A stretch of DNA of 64,000 nt from Sophora flavescens (lineage: Eukaryota > Streptophyta > Magnoliopsida > Fabales > Fabaceae). Positions 34,575 to 45,000 of this stretch are shown piece by piece. Location of the stretch: NCBI GenBank assembly GCA_030762895.1, contig CM061065.1, positions 83,771,607-83,835,606 of the forward strand, read 5' to 3'. Each line of letters opens with the position of its first letter. Positions within the stretch are counted from its first letter, which is position 1. The notes below the pieces were generated by a model. That model did not search any database, had not been told where the DNA came from, and saw only the letters and a program-made list of their open reading frames with translations. The translations under genes and the position numbers were made by a program.

Positions 34575-35300
34575 GTTTTTCTGGTTACTCACCCTAAACT
34601 GATGGATAATGATTTTTCAAGTATTTGTCGTTTATGATTCTTGCCATTTCTTCACCATGCATGTTCACTAATCGATAGGCTCCATTAATCATAACTTGAC
34701 TAACTATATATGGTCCTTCCCAATTTGGTGACCATTTTCCTAACTTAGGAACTTTGGCTCCTATTGGTAAAATGGCTTTTCAAACTAAATCCCCCTGGAC
34801 AAACCTTTTAGTTTTGACATGTTTATTGTATGCTCTGGCCACTTTCTCCTTATTCTTTCGAATATTTTCCAAAGCCACTAACTTGTCCTCATCATCTGAT
34901 TCTAGCTCCATGAACCTAGCTTGCTGGTACTCATCTATAGTCAAGCAATGCTGTTTGGCTACCCTTAGTGATTTTACGTTAATTTCTAAAGGTAACACAT
35001 AATCCTGACCATAAGTCAGTAGATAAGGGGTAAGCCCTGTCGCGGTACACTTAGAGTTTTTGTATGCCCATATTAATCCGGCTAACATTTCTTGCCATCT
35101 TTTAGGGTTGTCATCTATGGTCTTCTTAATCAAGATGATTAGTATTTTGTTTGTAGCATCACCTTGCCCATTTGACTGGGCATATAATATGGTGAGGATT
35201 AGATCAACTTGATCCCATATTCCTGTGCAAAAGCAACCATCTTTTCTCCCGTTAACATTGTGCCTTGATCTGTTGTAATAGTTTCCCCTGTAGGGCTTGT
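34575..35300 (-). pseudogene. Integrase remnant of R
   Basis: Only the second half of the integrase remains: 'ETITTDQGTMLTGEKMV' (second catalytic Asp), 'DNPKRWQEMLAGLIWAYKNS' and 'LPLEINVKSLRVAKQHC'. It is close to T's integrase. The HHCC domain and the first catalytic Asp are missing because of the deletion described in the next entry. Frames 35133-34780 and 35387-35199 are open. The C-terminus resembles T to about 34640, then diverges into the opposite-strand ORF block. Confidence 0.88.
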
Positions 35301-35387
35301 TATTGCGATTCCAGCCCTAGCTCCCTTATTAGTTCTGGATCCATCAAAAGTTAAGACCCAGGGCTTTAGGTTAACATAATGGCTCAC
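35199..35387 (-). pseudogene. RNase H-integrase deletion junction in R
   Basis: A 62-codon open frame that begins in the archaeal-type RNase H ('WVLTFDGSRTNKGARAGIAI', 'TSPTG') and passes without a stop into the integrase core ('ETITTDQGTMLTG'). Compared with T, about 950 bp (T 23096-24045) are missing, including most of the second RNase H and the integrase zinc domain. The fusion is in frame, but the product lacks essential residues of both enzymes. Confidence 0.88.
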
Positions 35388-36734
35388 CTAGGCTAAGGGG
35401 TCAGTAACATCTACACAAGGATGCCAAGCCAGGAAATATGCCAAAGCTTGTCCCTTGACTGCTCGGAGATGCACGTATTTTAAGGCATAAGCACTTAGCT
35501 TAATGGCCAACTTCATCAATCGTCCTTGCAATACAAGCCTATGCAACAAGTACTTCACAATGTCAATCTTGTATACTACTTGGACTTATCTTAGAAAGAG
35601 GTAATATTCTAGCTCAGTACACGCGTGGAAAAGAGACAAGCATAGTTTTTCTATGGGAGTATATCTTATTTCGGGATCATTGAGCAATCGGCTAAGATAA
35701 TAGACAGATCTTTCATTCCCATGCTCATCATCTTATACTAACAAGCAGTCGATTGACTCTAGGGTAGCCGATATATATAATTTTAACGGCCTCCCAGACA
35801 CTGGAGGGCTAGCTAAGCATTGTTTTATTTACTCAAAATAAAGTTGTTGTTCTTCTCCCCACACCATTTCATCAACATCCTTTAACTTTAATAGTGGAGA
35901 GAAAGCTTTCAGTTCACCAGTTGAATTTGAAACGAATCTTCTCAGAAAATTGATTTTACCAATCAGGCTCTACAATTCGTTTTTATTCTATGGAGGCCTT
36001 GCGTCCATAATGGCTTTGGCCTTGTTTTTATCCACTTCAATCCCATGTTTATACACTAGAAAACCTAAAAAGTTTCCAGCCGATACAGCAAAAGAGCACT
36101 TGGCAGGATTCATTTTTAAATTATGACTTCTCATATTCTGAAGTGCTTGTTCTAAATCGGCTAAGTGTTGATTAAAATCATGAGATTTTACTATGACATC
36201 ATCGATATACACTTCTATGCTTTTTCCTATCAACTCATGAAAGATAGCATTCATGGCTCTTTGGTACGTGGCACCAACATTTTTAAACCCAAATGGCATA
36301 ACAAGCCACTCAAATATCCCAATGGCGCCAGGACACCTGAAAGCTGTCTTATGAACATCTTCCTCAACTATGAATATTTGATTATATCCAAAATATCCAT
36401 CCATTAATGTCAGAATGCCATTTTTGGCTACAGAATCAACAAGCATGTCAACTACGGGCATTACATACTCCTATTTGGGAATGGCAATATTTAAATTCCT
36501 ATACTCGGTACAAATTCTAAATTTTCCAATTTTCTTAATTACAGGAACAATATTCGACAACCATTCTACATATCTGGTTGTACGAATAAACCCTTCTTTA
36601 AGTTGTTGTTCCATCTCTTCTTTAATATTTGGCATTAATTCTGGGCTGAACCTTCTTGCAGCTTGCTTATGAGTCTTAAATCCTTCTTTAATCGACAACC
36701 AATGTTCTACCAACTCTCTGGAAAGTCCTGGCAT
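35388..36734 (-). pseudogene. Reverse transcriptase-RNase H of R
   Basis: 36734-36471 holds the RT fingers ('LKEGFIRTTRYVEWLSNIVP'), ended by a TAG. 36461-35988 holds the RT palm with 'LTLMDGYFGYNQIF', 'WLVMPFGFKNVGATYQRAMN' and catalytic YIDDVIVKS. The RNase H part 35990-35390 is homologous to T but broken by several stops. It lies on the reverse strand, colinear with T. Confidence 0.92.
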
Positions 36735-36950
36735 CTCATGGTAGTCCCATGCAAAACAGTCTTTATAATTCTTTACCAGATCGATTAGCCGATTTCTTTA
36801 TTCCTCACTCAGCAAACCACTTATTCTTGTCATTCTCGACTCCAGCTTAGTTCCTAGGTTGACATCCAGCAACGGATCTTCAGCTGAAAAGGTAGGAATC
36901 TTCCTGCTAATCGGAGACTCCCACCTCTCCTCAAGTTCATGCCCCCTAAA
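36735..36950 (-). pseudogene. Pre-RT segment of R, cut by level-1 LTR
   Basis: Homologous to T 21420-21640: 'ERWESPISRKIPTFSAEDPL', 'SRMTRISGLL'. It is interrupted at 36950 by the level-1 LTR. The protein continues on the far side of the nest at 58986 ('MSMELEE', 'EEECSADMP'), which proves that the two R fragments were one element. Confidence 0.9.
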
Positions 36951-38187
36951 TGTGACACCCTCTACCACATATACATATAGAAGCGATAAGATAAAATAAA
37001 AACATGCATCACTTATTAAAATAAAAAACAACGGGTAAAGGATACCACATTGTATCAAGTTCAAACGGGGAAAGAAAATAAACATAACATAAAAAAACAA
37101 AACCTAACCCTTGATGTCACATACAGAGCTGGTATAACCAAATCTGGAATTATATCCTCGGATACAAACTGAAACAACTAAACTAAACTAACATAAAACT
37201 GGGAAATCCTAACTACAAGTCGCACCTCCTCAAAGCCACTCCTCAACTGGCTACTCGCCGTCCTCTGCATAAAAGATACATGCCAATCATAAAACATAGA
37301 AACGGGGAGTAAGAAACATGTATATGAATATAATGGCAAGGAAGCACTTAGCAAGATGAGCATGCATCACAACAATCATGTTATCACATCATCGGTATAT
37401 AACCGTAACAATTAATAACACCATACATTAACGTATGCTATGCGATGCAATGCTACTCCACTACTCCCTTATGCACTTGGATCCATTCTACCTCATAATG
37501 TCAACTTCGGAGTTACATATCCACATTGGCTAATAACCACCAATGCCGGGGCAATCCGCCTTACTTTGGGTGGACCCCTTGGATAGCCGATGCACCTTAC
37601 TCTCTGATGAGCCACCGCGAGGGAGTACGATTAGCCTAACTCTCAGATGAATCACCATGGACGGCCAGATCGCCTTACTCTCGGACGACCTCCCTTATGT
37701 TGAACATCCCCCACTAACATCTCTGATGCATGAATGCATGAACATCACAACACACAAGCACAACCACCACCTCCACTTGGGCGACTAGGCTACCCAAGTT
37801 TTATCACCATCAATGCCTCGACCACTTGGCTATCGAGGATTATCGTTATCGTTTTATCGTTTTAATCTCTTAAGACTCTGGTCGTTCTGCACCAGAGATT
37901 ACCACCTCGACCACTCGGCTATCGAGGCCCCCTTGCCATTAGGCTACCAAGGTACCATCATCCTAATTTAACACTCTGGTCATTAAACACCAGAGATTAC
38001 CACCTTGACCATCATGCACCAAGGTCCCCTTGGCCACTAGGCTACCAAGGTACAACATCTTATCAGTTGTCTTTTGTCTTCAAGTTCATTGGATGTCTTA
38101 TTATATATTTTACAACGTTTGGGGTGAACCACCCTTATTTCTGCATTCGGGTTTCTGTTCTGGTTAGGTGAGCATGGGCGTGCTCAC
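36951..38187 (-). mobile_element. Level-1 solo LTR, left part
   Basis: A TGTAACA-type LTR of 2618 bp in two parts (36951-38187 and 57605-58985), reverse strand. This part holds the sense 3' end (...GGTGTCACA), the exon-like block after GCAGAGGACGG (about 37200-37270), and four or five A-box-like words (37780-38060). It also holds the start of a palindromic patch (GAGCATGGGCGTGCTCAC at 38170-38187) into which level 2 inserted. The flanking 5 bp are CTAAA here and CTAGG at 58986-58990; T's homologous site has CTAGG, so the left copy probably mutated. Confidence 0.82.
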
Positions 38188-38454
38188 TGATAAGCCTTCG
38201 GCTTATCTAGTTTTATAACTAGATGGACCGTGGTTTTTGTGCAAATTATTCGAGTTCACTCTCGATTTCGCCCAAATTTGCCTTGTTTTGTTCTTAAGTT
38301 GGACTTTAACTCGTTTTGCGTCTTTTGTGTAGTTTTTAGCTTATTTTGAATAGAATTACGCTTTTTGTTGCTTTTGGTGTTTTCAGGTCAATAAGTGAAG
38401 CTCCGGGAGTCAAGGAAAGTCAAGAAGCAGTGGAAAAAGCACTTCTGGAGATAC

Positions 38455-38820
38455 TCGCCTCGCGAGTGGATGCTCGCCTCGCGAGCCGGAAGAACAGATA
38501 AAACAGCAAGGTCATCAATTCTGTCTCGCCACGCGAGAATATGTTCGCCCCGCGAATCATGAAGACCTGCAAGACAGAGACCATCACGGCCAAGCCGTGA
38601 TGAAGACCGCGCCCGTAACAGTTTAACGTTTGAAGTCTCGCCCCGCGAGAGTTTGAAGACCCTGGAAGTCAGAGACCATCACGGCCCAGCCGTGATGAAA
38701 GTCACAGCCTAGAATTGAAGACTCGCCCCGCAAACACACTTTCGCCTCGCGAGAGTTCAAATTGAAAGCGCGCCAATTTTAATTCTCGCCTCGCGAGAGG
38801 ATGCTCGCCTCGCGAGCGAG
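38455..38820. repeat. Palindromic island in level-2 5' LTR, mixed flavours
   Basis: Mainly CTCGCCTCGCGAG units, often paired, plus two copies of the other flavour, CATCACGGCCAAGCCGTGATG (38585 and 38680 regions). The island ends 17 bp before the TATA box. The 3' LTR copy is 56357-56725. Confidence 0.9.
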
Positions 38821-38836
38821 CGCAGATCAGGAATCC

Positions 38837-38846
38837 TATATAAAGG
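38837..38846 (+). promoter_or_regulatory. TATA box of level-2 5' LTR
   Basis: TATATAAAGG, a full-consensus plant TATA, 650 bp into the LTR. The same box in the 3' LTR is 56741-56750. Corresponding reverse-strand boxes in the level-3 LTRs are 41496-41504, 47557-47565 and 53618-53626 (CTATAAATA on the reverse strand). Confidence 0.75.
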
Positions 38847-39701
38847 CTGTTTCAGATCAGATTAAGGGGGGAGGAGAGCTTTTGGAGGGCCGCGAATCCT
38901 AGTAGTTTTCCACTGTTTAGAGTAGCGTTTAGGGTAATTTCTTTTATCTTTGGAGCTGCGTCTCCCTTTTTCTTATGGAGATTATGTCCGATTGTTTGTC
39001 TATGAGCATGAGGAACTAATCCCCTCATCTAAGGGGTCGATGAAGCCACCTATGGCGGCATAGTATTCATGTGATGTAACTCTCTCTCTCTTTTAATTCA
39101 ATTATTGTTTTCCAATTCTGATTTCATTGTGTTGGTTATATGCTTGCGTGATCAACTAGTTAAACGTGTTTGAGGCCGAGAGGCGATTCGCGTTTTAGAA
39201 CTTGAATTGGGAACATCGATCGAGTGTTGCACGAGAGTGAATAGGAGATCGATGCAACTCTTAGGGAACAAGAATTAATAGAATTCGAGATTAGGGTTAA
39301 GAGACCTAGTAAGTAATTAACTCAAATCATCGAATATGTCCTATTGAGCACGACAGTGGATATAGGAGAATTTAGGGGTCCCGTTGACATTAAAATTGAA
39401 CCTAGGGAGGAGATCATTATCACTTGGGTACTTTGCATGATTGGGTAGGTGGATTCGAAACCTTAGATGCTTTTAATTCCAGATTTCATCACCATATCTT
39501 AATTGATTTGATTTGATTTGTTAATTTGAATTGTGATCCTAGTTTCTCTCCAACCACTTTCTCTACTTAACCAACTTATCGGATTTTTCGCGAAATTAGT
39601 CGAATTGGTAGCCCAATCCTTGTGTTCGACCTTGGTAGACTCTTACCGTGTTTTATTACTTGCGATGACCCGGTACACTTGTCGGCGTCCCAACAAGTTT
39701 T

Positions 39702-39719
39702 TGGCGCCGTTGCCGGGGA
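39702..39719 (+). other. Primer binding site of level 2 (tRNA-Asp type)
   Basis: TGGCGCCGTTGCCGGGGA is complementary to the 3' end of plant tRNA-Asp including CCA, the standard Athila primer. It lies 6 bp after the LTR. Confidence 0.92.
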
Positions 39720-39832
39720 TTGGCACAACCAATTTTCCTAATTTTAGGGTAGTTTGATTATTTGGTTAAGTTATTTTTATTTTTATTTTTATTTTTAATT
39801 TCTATTATTATTCTCTACTTCTTTGATTCCAC

Positions 39833-40474
39833 TTGGTCTTGCCGTGTTTTGTATGCGAGGTACACGAAGGAATGCTTACGGGTTGCGAATATTGTAATGG
39901 GAACCATGACACTTGGAGTTGTCCGTTCTACTTCCCTCAAGTATATGTGGAACCATGGCATAATGACAGCGTGCCCCAGAACAACTATCAGAGTCAGAAT
40001 CAGTATTGGGGTGATATGAGTATAGACCATCCGGATTTCGCTTGGAGTAATGCTGACGATGGTCTAGCCTGGCAACCACAACCTCAACAAAATTGGCAAC
40101 CACAACCTTGGGAGTTGGCTCTTGAGAGGTTGAGTGCGACACTTGAGAAAGTGTCAATCAATACAAACGCAGCCATTGATGAGATGGCCACATCATTTGA
40201 GAAGACGAATGCGGCATTAGAGATGAAGATTGCCCAACTCGCAAGGCAACTAAATGAGCATCTCCCAGACACTCTCCCAGGTGATACCGAGAACCACCCT
40301 AAGAGCCAATGTGATGCCACAACAACTAGAAGCAGTGGGGTGTTGGGATATGACTGGGATGTAACTAGTTCTCAGGGAGTTGAGGAAGAGCTGCCACATG
40401 TTGAGGAAGAACAATCGGAGGAAAAGGAATTGACAAGCGACAAGGCCCCGGAACAGCCACATGTTGAGGGAGAG
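39833..40474 (+). pseudogene. Level-2 gag C-terminal frame, part 1
   Basis: About 214 codons open up to the level-3 insertion. An ATG at 39853 in another frame starts like Athila gag ('MRGTRRN') but soon hits a stop. The long frame has its first ATG at 39872. It begins with the gag zinc knuckle 'CEYCNGNHDTWSC' (C-x2-C-x3-H-x4-C), then a heptad-like region and 'MKIAQLARQLNEHLPDTLPG', the conserved gag tail. The capsid part is missing, so a deletion joined the gag start, out of frame, to the gag tail. The frame continues at 54220. Confidence 0.75.
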
Positions 40475-42094
40475 TGATGTGAGCTGCGGCACGTGCGTTG
40501 CGTAAGTCGACGTGTGACGACGCTCGTGCGATTCCGGCAAGCGTACCGGATTGCCGTCAAGTAATAAAAGATATCGAACCCATAGAGACTGTGTTCTCGA
40601 ATCGCAATCGGTTTTCGAATCGATTTGATCTGGACAGTTTTAGAAGGTTTTGAAAAAGGTTTGAATTGAGAGATAAACAAACAGAATCAATTAAAACAGA
40701 AAACAATTGTTTTTGGGGTTTTGATCTAAATGGATTCCTAGGGATTTGGGTTACCTTTGAGGCTGTTTATGTTGCTAATCTGATTTACCTTTGTTGATTA
40801 CCGAAATTGCCTTGAAGGCGAGTCTATCCTCTAATAGCTTAAGCTCTCTCTCGGGTTACAAAAGCCGTGCCCAATTGACCCGACCCCTACTCTCGTGGTA
40901 GTCGATCCCAGATTGGACCCTTTGCGTTCCGTGACAACTCGTTGCTCCTCGAGGGACGGCTTCTAACTCTCGTGATTTCAGTCCCAAGTCTGACTTCTAT
41001 AGGTCCGACACCTAAGTTCACCGCTAGGTTCCTCCTTAGAATGTCTCAGTCATGCAAATAACCTAAGTTCACCGCTAGGTTCCTCCTTGGATCATCCACA
41101 TCTCACAAACCAGTGGCCGCCGAATTTTACGAGTGAAATACCCTAGAAATCCTAAGTTCACCGCTAGGTTCCTCCTTAGAACGTCTACGTCACGCAAATA
41201 AGCGGTTGCCGAATTTACGAGTGATTAACACACTAGAAATCAGATCTAAAACAATAACGAAATCAAAAACGATTTTACATCAAATCAACAAAATTTACAA
41301 AACTCGGGCAGAGCCCCAATCCCTATAAACAAACTACTACTCCAGCCTTGCCATGGAGATGACAAGCTGGGTTGACAACATAGTGAAAATCAGAAAAGAG
41401 AAGAGAGGAGAAGAAGAGAAGAGAGATCTATGCCTAAGTCCTTGTGTACAAGTCTAGATATGATCCTTCATGATATGATCTGATGCCTTGATCCTTATTT
41501 ATAGAAATTGGGAAGTTAGAGTCCCAAACCAACTCAAAATCTGATCTATTTCGGTTTCTTCAGGTCCAAGTAATGCGCGTCACGGCCGTGATGGCCATCA
41601 CGGCCAGGCCGTGACGGTCTCTGTCTCTGGTACTTTTACAAAATCCAGCATTCTCGCGACGCGAAATGTTGCTCGCGACGCGAGCCTTCCTTTCATGGCC
41701 CGTGATGAATTTCACGGCTGGGCCGTGATGTGCTCTGACTTGTGGTGGTTTTGGGTCACGGCCGTGATGGCTATCACGGCTGGGGCCGTGATGACTCGAC
41801 TTCAGCCTTTGTTCTTTTTCAGTTTTGCTCGATCATGGCCGTGATGGGCATCACGGCTAAGCCGTGATGAACTCTGTTTGGCTCATTTTCTGCACTTTTA
41901 AAGCCCTATCTTCATCCAAACTTCATCATGGTTGATCTTGAGCATTTTACCCTTGATATCTGCAAAACAACACACGAAAACCGCCTTACCCATTCCAAAG
42001 GAAAATTAACCTAAAATCTAATTAAAAAATGCCTAAACTACATGAAAATGCATGCAAAATGATAGACAAAGATGAGGTGAAATCACACTCATCA
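40475..42094 (-). mobile_element. Level-3 LTR1 (outer left), 1620 bp
   Basis: Bounded by TGATG and CATCA; AGAG precedes (40471-40474) and also follows the array (54216-54219). This is the 3' LTR of tandem copy A on the reverse strand. It lacks the 138 bp end duplication seen in LTR2 and LTR3. The palindromic island is at 41577-41870 and the reverse TATA at 41496-41504. The sense start can fold as a hairpin (GATGAG.GTGA..TCAC.CTCATC). Confidence 0.95.
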
Positions 42095-45000
42095 AATCAC
42101 CCCAAGCTTAAAACTTTGCTTGTCCTCAAGCAATTACTCAGGCCATAAGATAAATCAATCAAAGCATGGATAGTGAACCAAGAACCCTAGAAGCTAATCC
42201 AGGTGATAGGCATTTTTAATAAGCACTCAAGAGATAATCAAGTTCAAGTCCAATTAGAAGCTTAGGTTCTTCAAGTTCATGTTCTCACTGATTTGGGCAC
42301 TCATCTCACCTCACTCAAGTGTTTTAGGGTATATGACAATTCACTCCATTTCCTCAAGGAAAGTATTTTACCATAGGCTTGACTATTAATCAAATCTCTA
42401 CTTTATTTATGAAAACACTTAAGAATCAAGAGGTCTTTTACTTTGGTTGTAATGTGGCCATGGGATTTATTGTTAGGTGGGAAAATCAAGGAAAGGGAAT
42501 TTCAAGAAGGCTAGACAAATCATCAAACATTGCAAAGCATGACACCTTCTAAAATACCTTTTAGGGGCTTTGATTTACTTTTTCCACCTTTCTTCCTCCC
42601 CTTTTTTTTTTTCAACATTTCTCACTTTCTTTGTCACCCCCTTCTCCAATTTTTTTTTTTTGTTTATTTCATTTTTATTTGTTTGGAGGAGGGGAGCTTT
42701 TTAGCTCAAGAGAAATATTTTCATCCCATTCTTTTTCCAACTACCATTTTGCCCTTTTTGTAATACTTTAAAAGGTGACATACCAAGCATTATTTATCAA
42801 AGTAATTCAAGGTACCAAGAAAAGTATTTTTTTTCTTTTAGGCTCAAAATTGGGCAACTAAGGAGTAGCATTTAAACATTCAAAGCTCGGGAGGTCGGAA
42901 GAATACTTAGTGCCTCAATCATTTCCAAAAATGTTTTCAGAAATTTTTAAGTTTCAAAATGGTTTCAAGTCAAGTTCTAGAAAATACAGTCCAAGAGGAA
43001 TTACAACACTCTAGCACAAGAAATGGGGTAGATTTAGTGAATATCCCTTTTGGCTCAAAATCTTACATTTAGTAGTTCAAAAATCAGTGAGGTACACAAA
43101 CCTAAGGAACCACATGCTAATTATCAACTATCAAATGACTATCTCAAGAATTTTTATTTTTAGCCATATCACAAGAATAATGAAAAATTGGGTTCGAAAT
43201 TCACTATCTCATTTCATTTGGCTCCAAGTTCTCACAATCGGATGCATGTTCTAAGTGAAGGGCAATCTAGAGAATGTGATCATACCAATCTATGCCTATG
43301 TGAATGCAATATGAATGCAACAATGCAAATGCAAAAATAAATAGCCCTACCCCAAGCTTGATTACTTACATTATCTCCAATGTAAATAATCAAGTCGGAG
43401 AGAGGAGAAAAATGGAACAACTTACCGAATCGGTAGCGGGTGTTGGCTTGCATTCCAGTCAAAACTTGGGTGGAAATTTTATCACGGCCGTGAGGCTCAT
43501 CACGGGCAGGCCGTGATCGTTTCTGGTCCTCAGGAGTTGCCCTGTTACGGCCGTGATCTACATCACGGCTAGGCCGTGATGCTCTATGATCTTGGCATCC
43601 TACTCATCACGCCCGTGATGGTTGTCACGGCTAGGCCGTGATCCTTTGTGTTCTTGTTTAGTTCATCACGGCCGTGACCACTGTCACGGCCAGGGCATGA
43701 TGGCCTCTGACTTTATCTTTCTCCGCTCTTCTTCCGTTTCTCAACCTGAAAACACTAGACAAACCTATTAATGATATTTTTGCCTCTTGATCTTATCAAA
43801 TTATTCAAGAGGTTAAATCAAAACAAAAAGGAAAAAGGGAAAGAAAACTTGGGTTGCCTCCCAAGAAGCGCTTATTTATGGTCTTAAGCTTGACCATACT
43901 TCCTTAAATCAACCGGGGTCGGCTGGGCGTAGAAGTGCAGGAACACTTCTTTTCCAAGGAACTCCTTCAAAAAACCGTTTCTGCTCATACGGCCAATAAC
44001 GCTTCCGCTTCGCTCTTTTCTCTCGGAGCTTCCTAGCCTCCCTTCCTCCCGGCGGAAGTTTTGTTTCAGTATGGACAGCAACTCCAATTCCATCACTGCT
44101 GGGTGCATCATTAGCCATGCATATCTTCGGAGTTGCTTTCATGTTCAGCTCTTCTTTTACCACTGGAGACGTTACATCAATTCTGCACACATGGCTCTCA
44201 AAAGGAGGGTTGTTATAAGATTTAGTCAACTGAAAATTTACCCTACCTTCCTCTACATTTAGAGAGAGTTTACCATTCCTTACGTCTATTATTGCTCCAG
44301 GGTTGCCAAGAATGGCCTTCCTAAAATGATGGGGAATTTAGAATTCCCTTTCATATCCAATACCAGGAAGTCGGTAGGGATGAAGAATTTCCCTACCTTT
44401 ACAGGAACATTCTCTAGTATGCCTAGAGGAGTCCTAGTTGAGCCATCCGCAAATTATAAGGGGAATTTGAATGGTCTCAACTCTTTGTTTCCCAACCTTT
44501 CCATGATAGTGAGGGACATCAAGCTCGTGCTAGCCCCTAAGTCACATAAGGCTGGGTCTATTTGCACCTGTTTGATCGAGCAAGAGATGGAGAAACTACC
44601 TGGGTCTTTCATTTTAGTCTCTACTTCTACTTGCTTTTTCCTAACCAACCTTTGTGGGAAAGGTATCGGGGGTTGGTACGGTGGTGGAGGGACATACTTC
44701 GGTTCTGGCTCTTCCTTTTCGCTTGTGTCCTCCTCCGGTTCCACCTCCATTTCAGCTACCCCCACCCCAAGCTTATCATCCCTCAAGTGTATGACATTGC
44801 AATGCTCATTGGGATTTGCTTCGGGTTGCCCCGGGAATGTACCCTTAGGTCTCGAGTACGTGCTGGCTTGTTGGGCAATCTGGGTTTCTAGCATCTTGTT
44901 ATGAGTTGCTAAGTTGTCTACCTTAGATGCTAGCTCCTTTATTGCTTCACTCACTGCCCTTCCTTGTTGTCTAAACTCCTTATTCTGTTTTGTCTGAGTT

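Larger units (their letters stand above)
38188..39695 (+). mobile_element. 5' LTR of level-2 Athila-like element, 1508 bp
   Basis: Starts TGATAAGCC and ends CAACA; preceded by CTCAC. Same length as the 3' LTR with no gaps and about 20 substitutions by eye (roughly 1.4 percent), so a recent insertion. The first 20 bases form a hairpin (GATAAGCC-TTC-GGCTTATC). U3 carries a palindromic island (38455-38820) followed by TATATAAAGG (38837-38846). R/U5 has the repeated 'CTCTCTCTCT' and a long leader. The primer site follows 6 bp after the end. Confidence 0.97.

Noticed and set aside
36165..36672. Forward ORFs opposite the R reverse transcriptase
   Set aside because: They are shadows of the conserved RT frame on the other strand, as are the matching shadows opposite T's RT.
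42530..42763. Phe-rich 77-codon ORF (also at 48592-48831)
   Set aside because: It arises from poly-T runs in the level-3 3' tail, and its length changes with the T-run length between copies.
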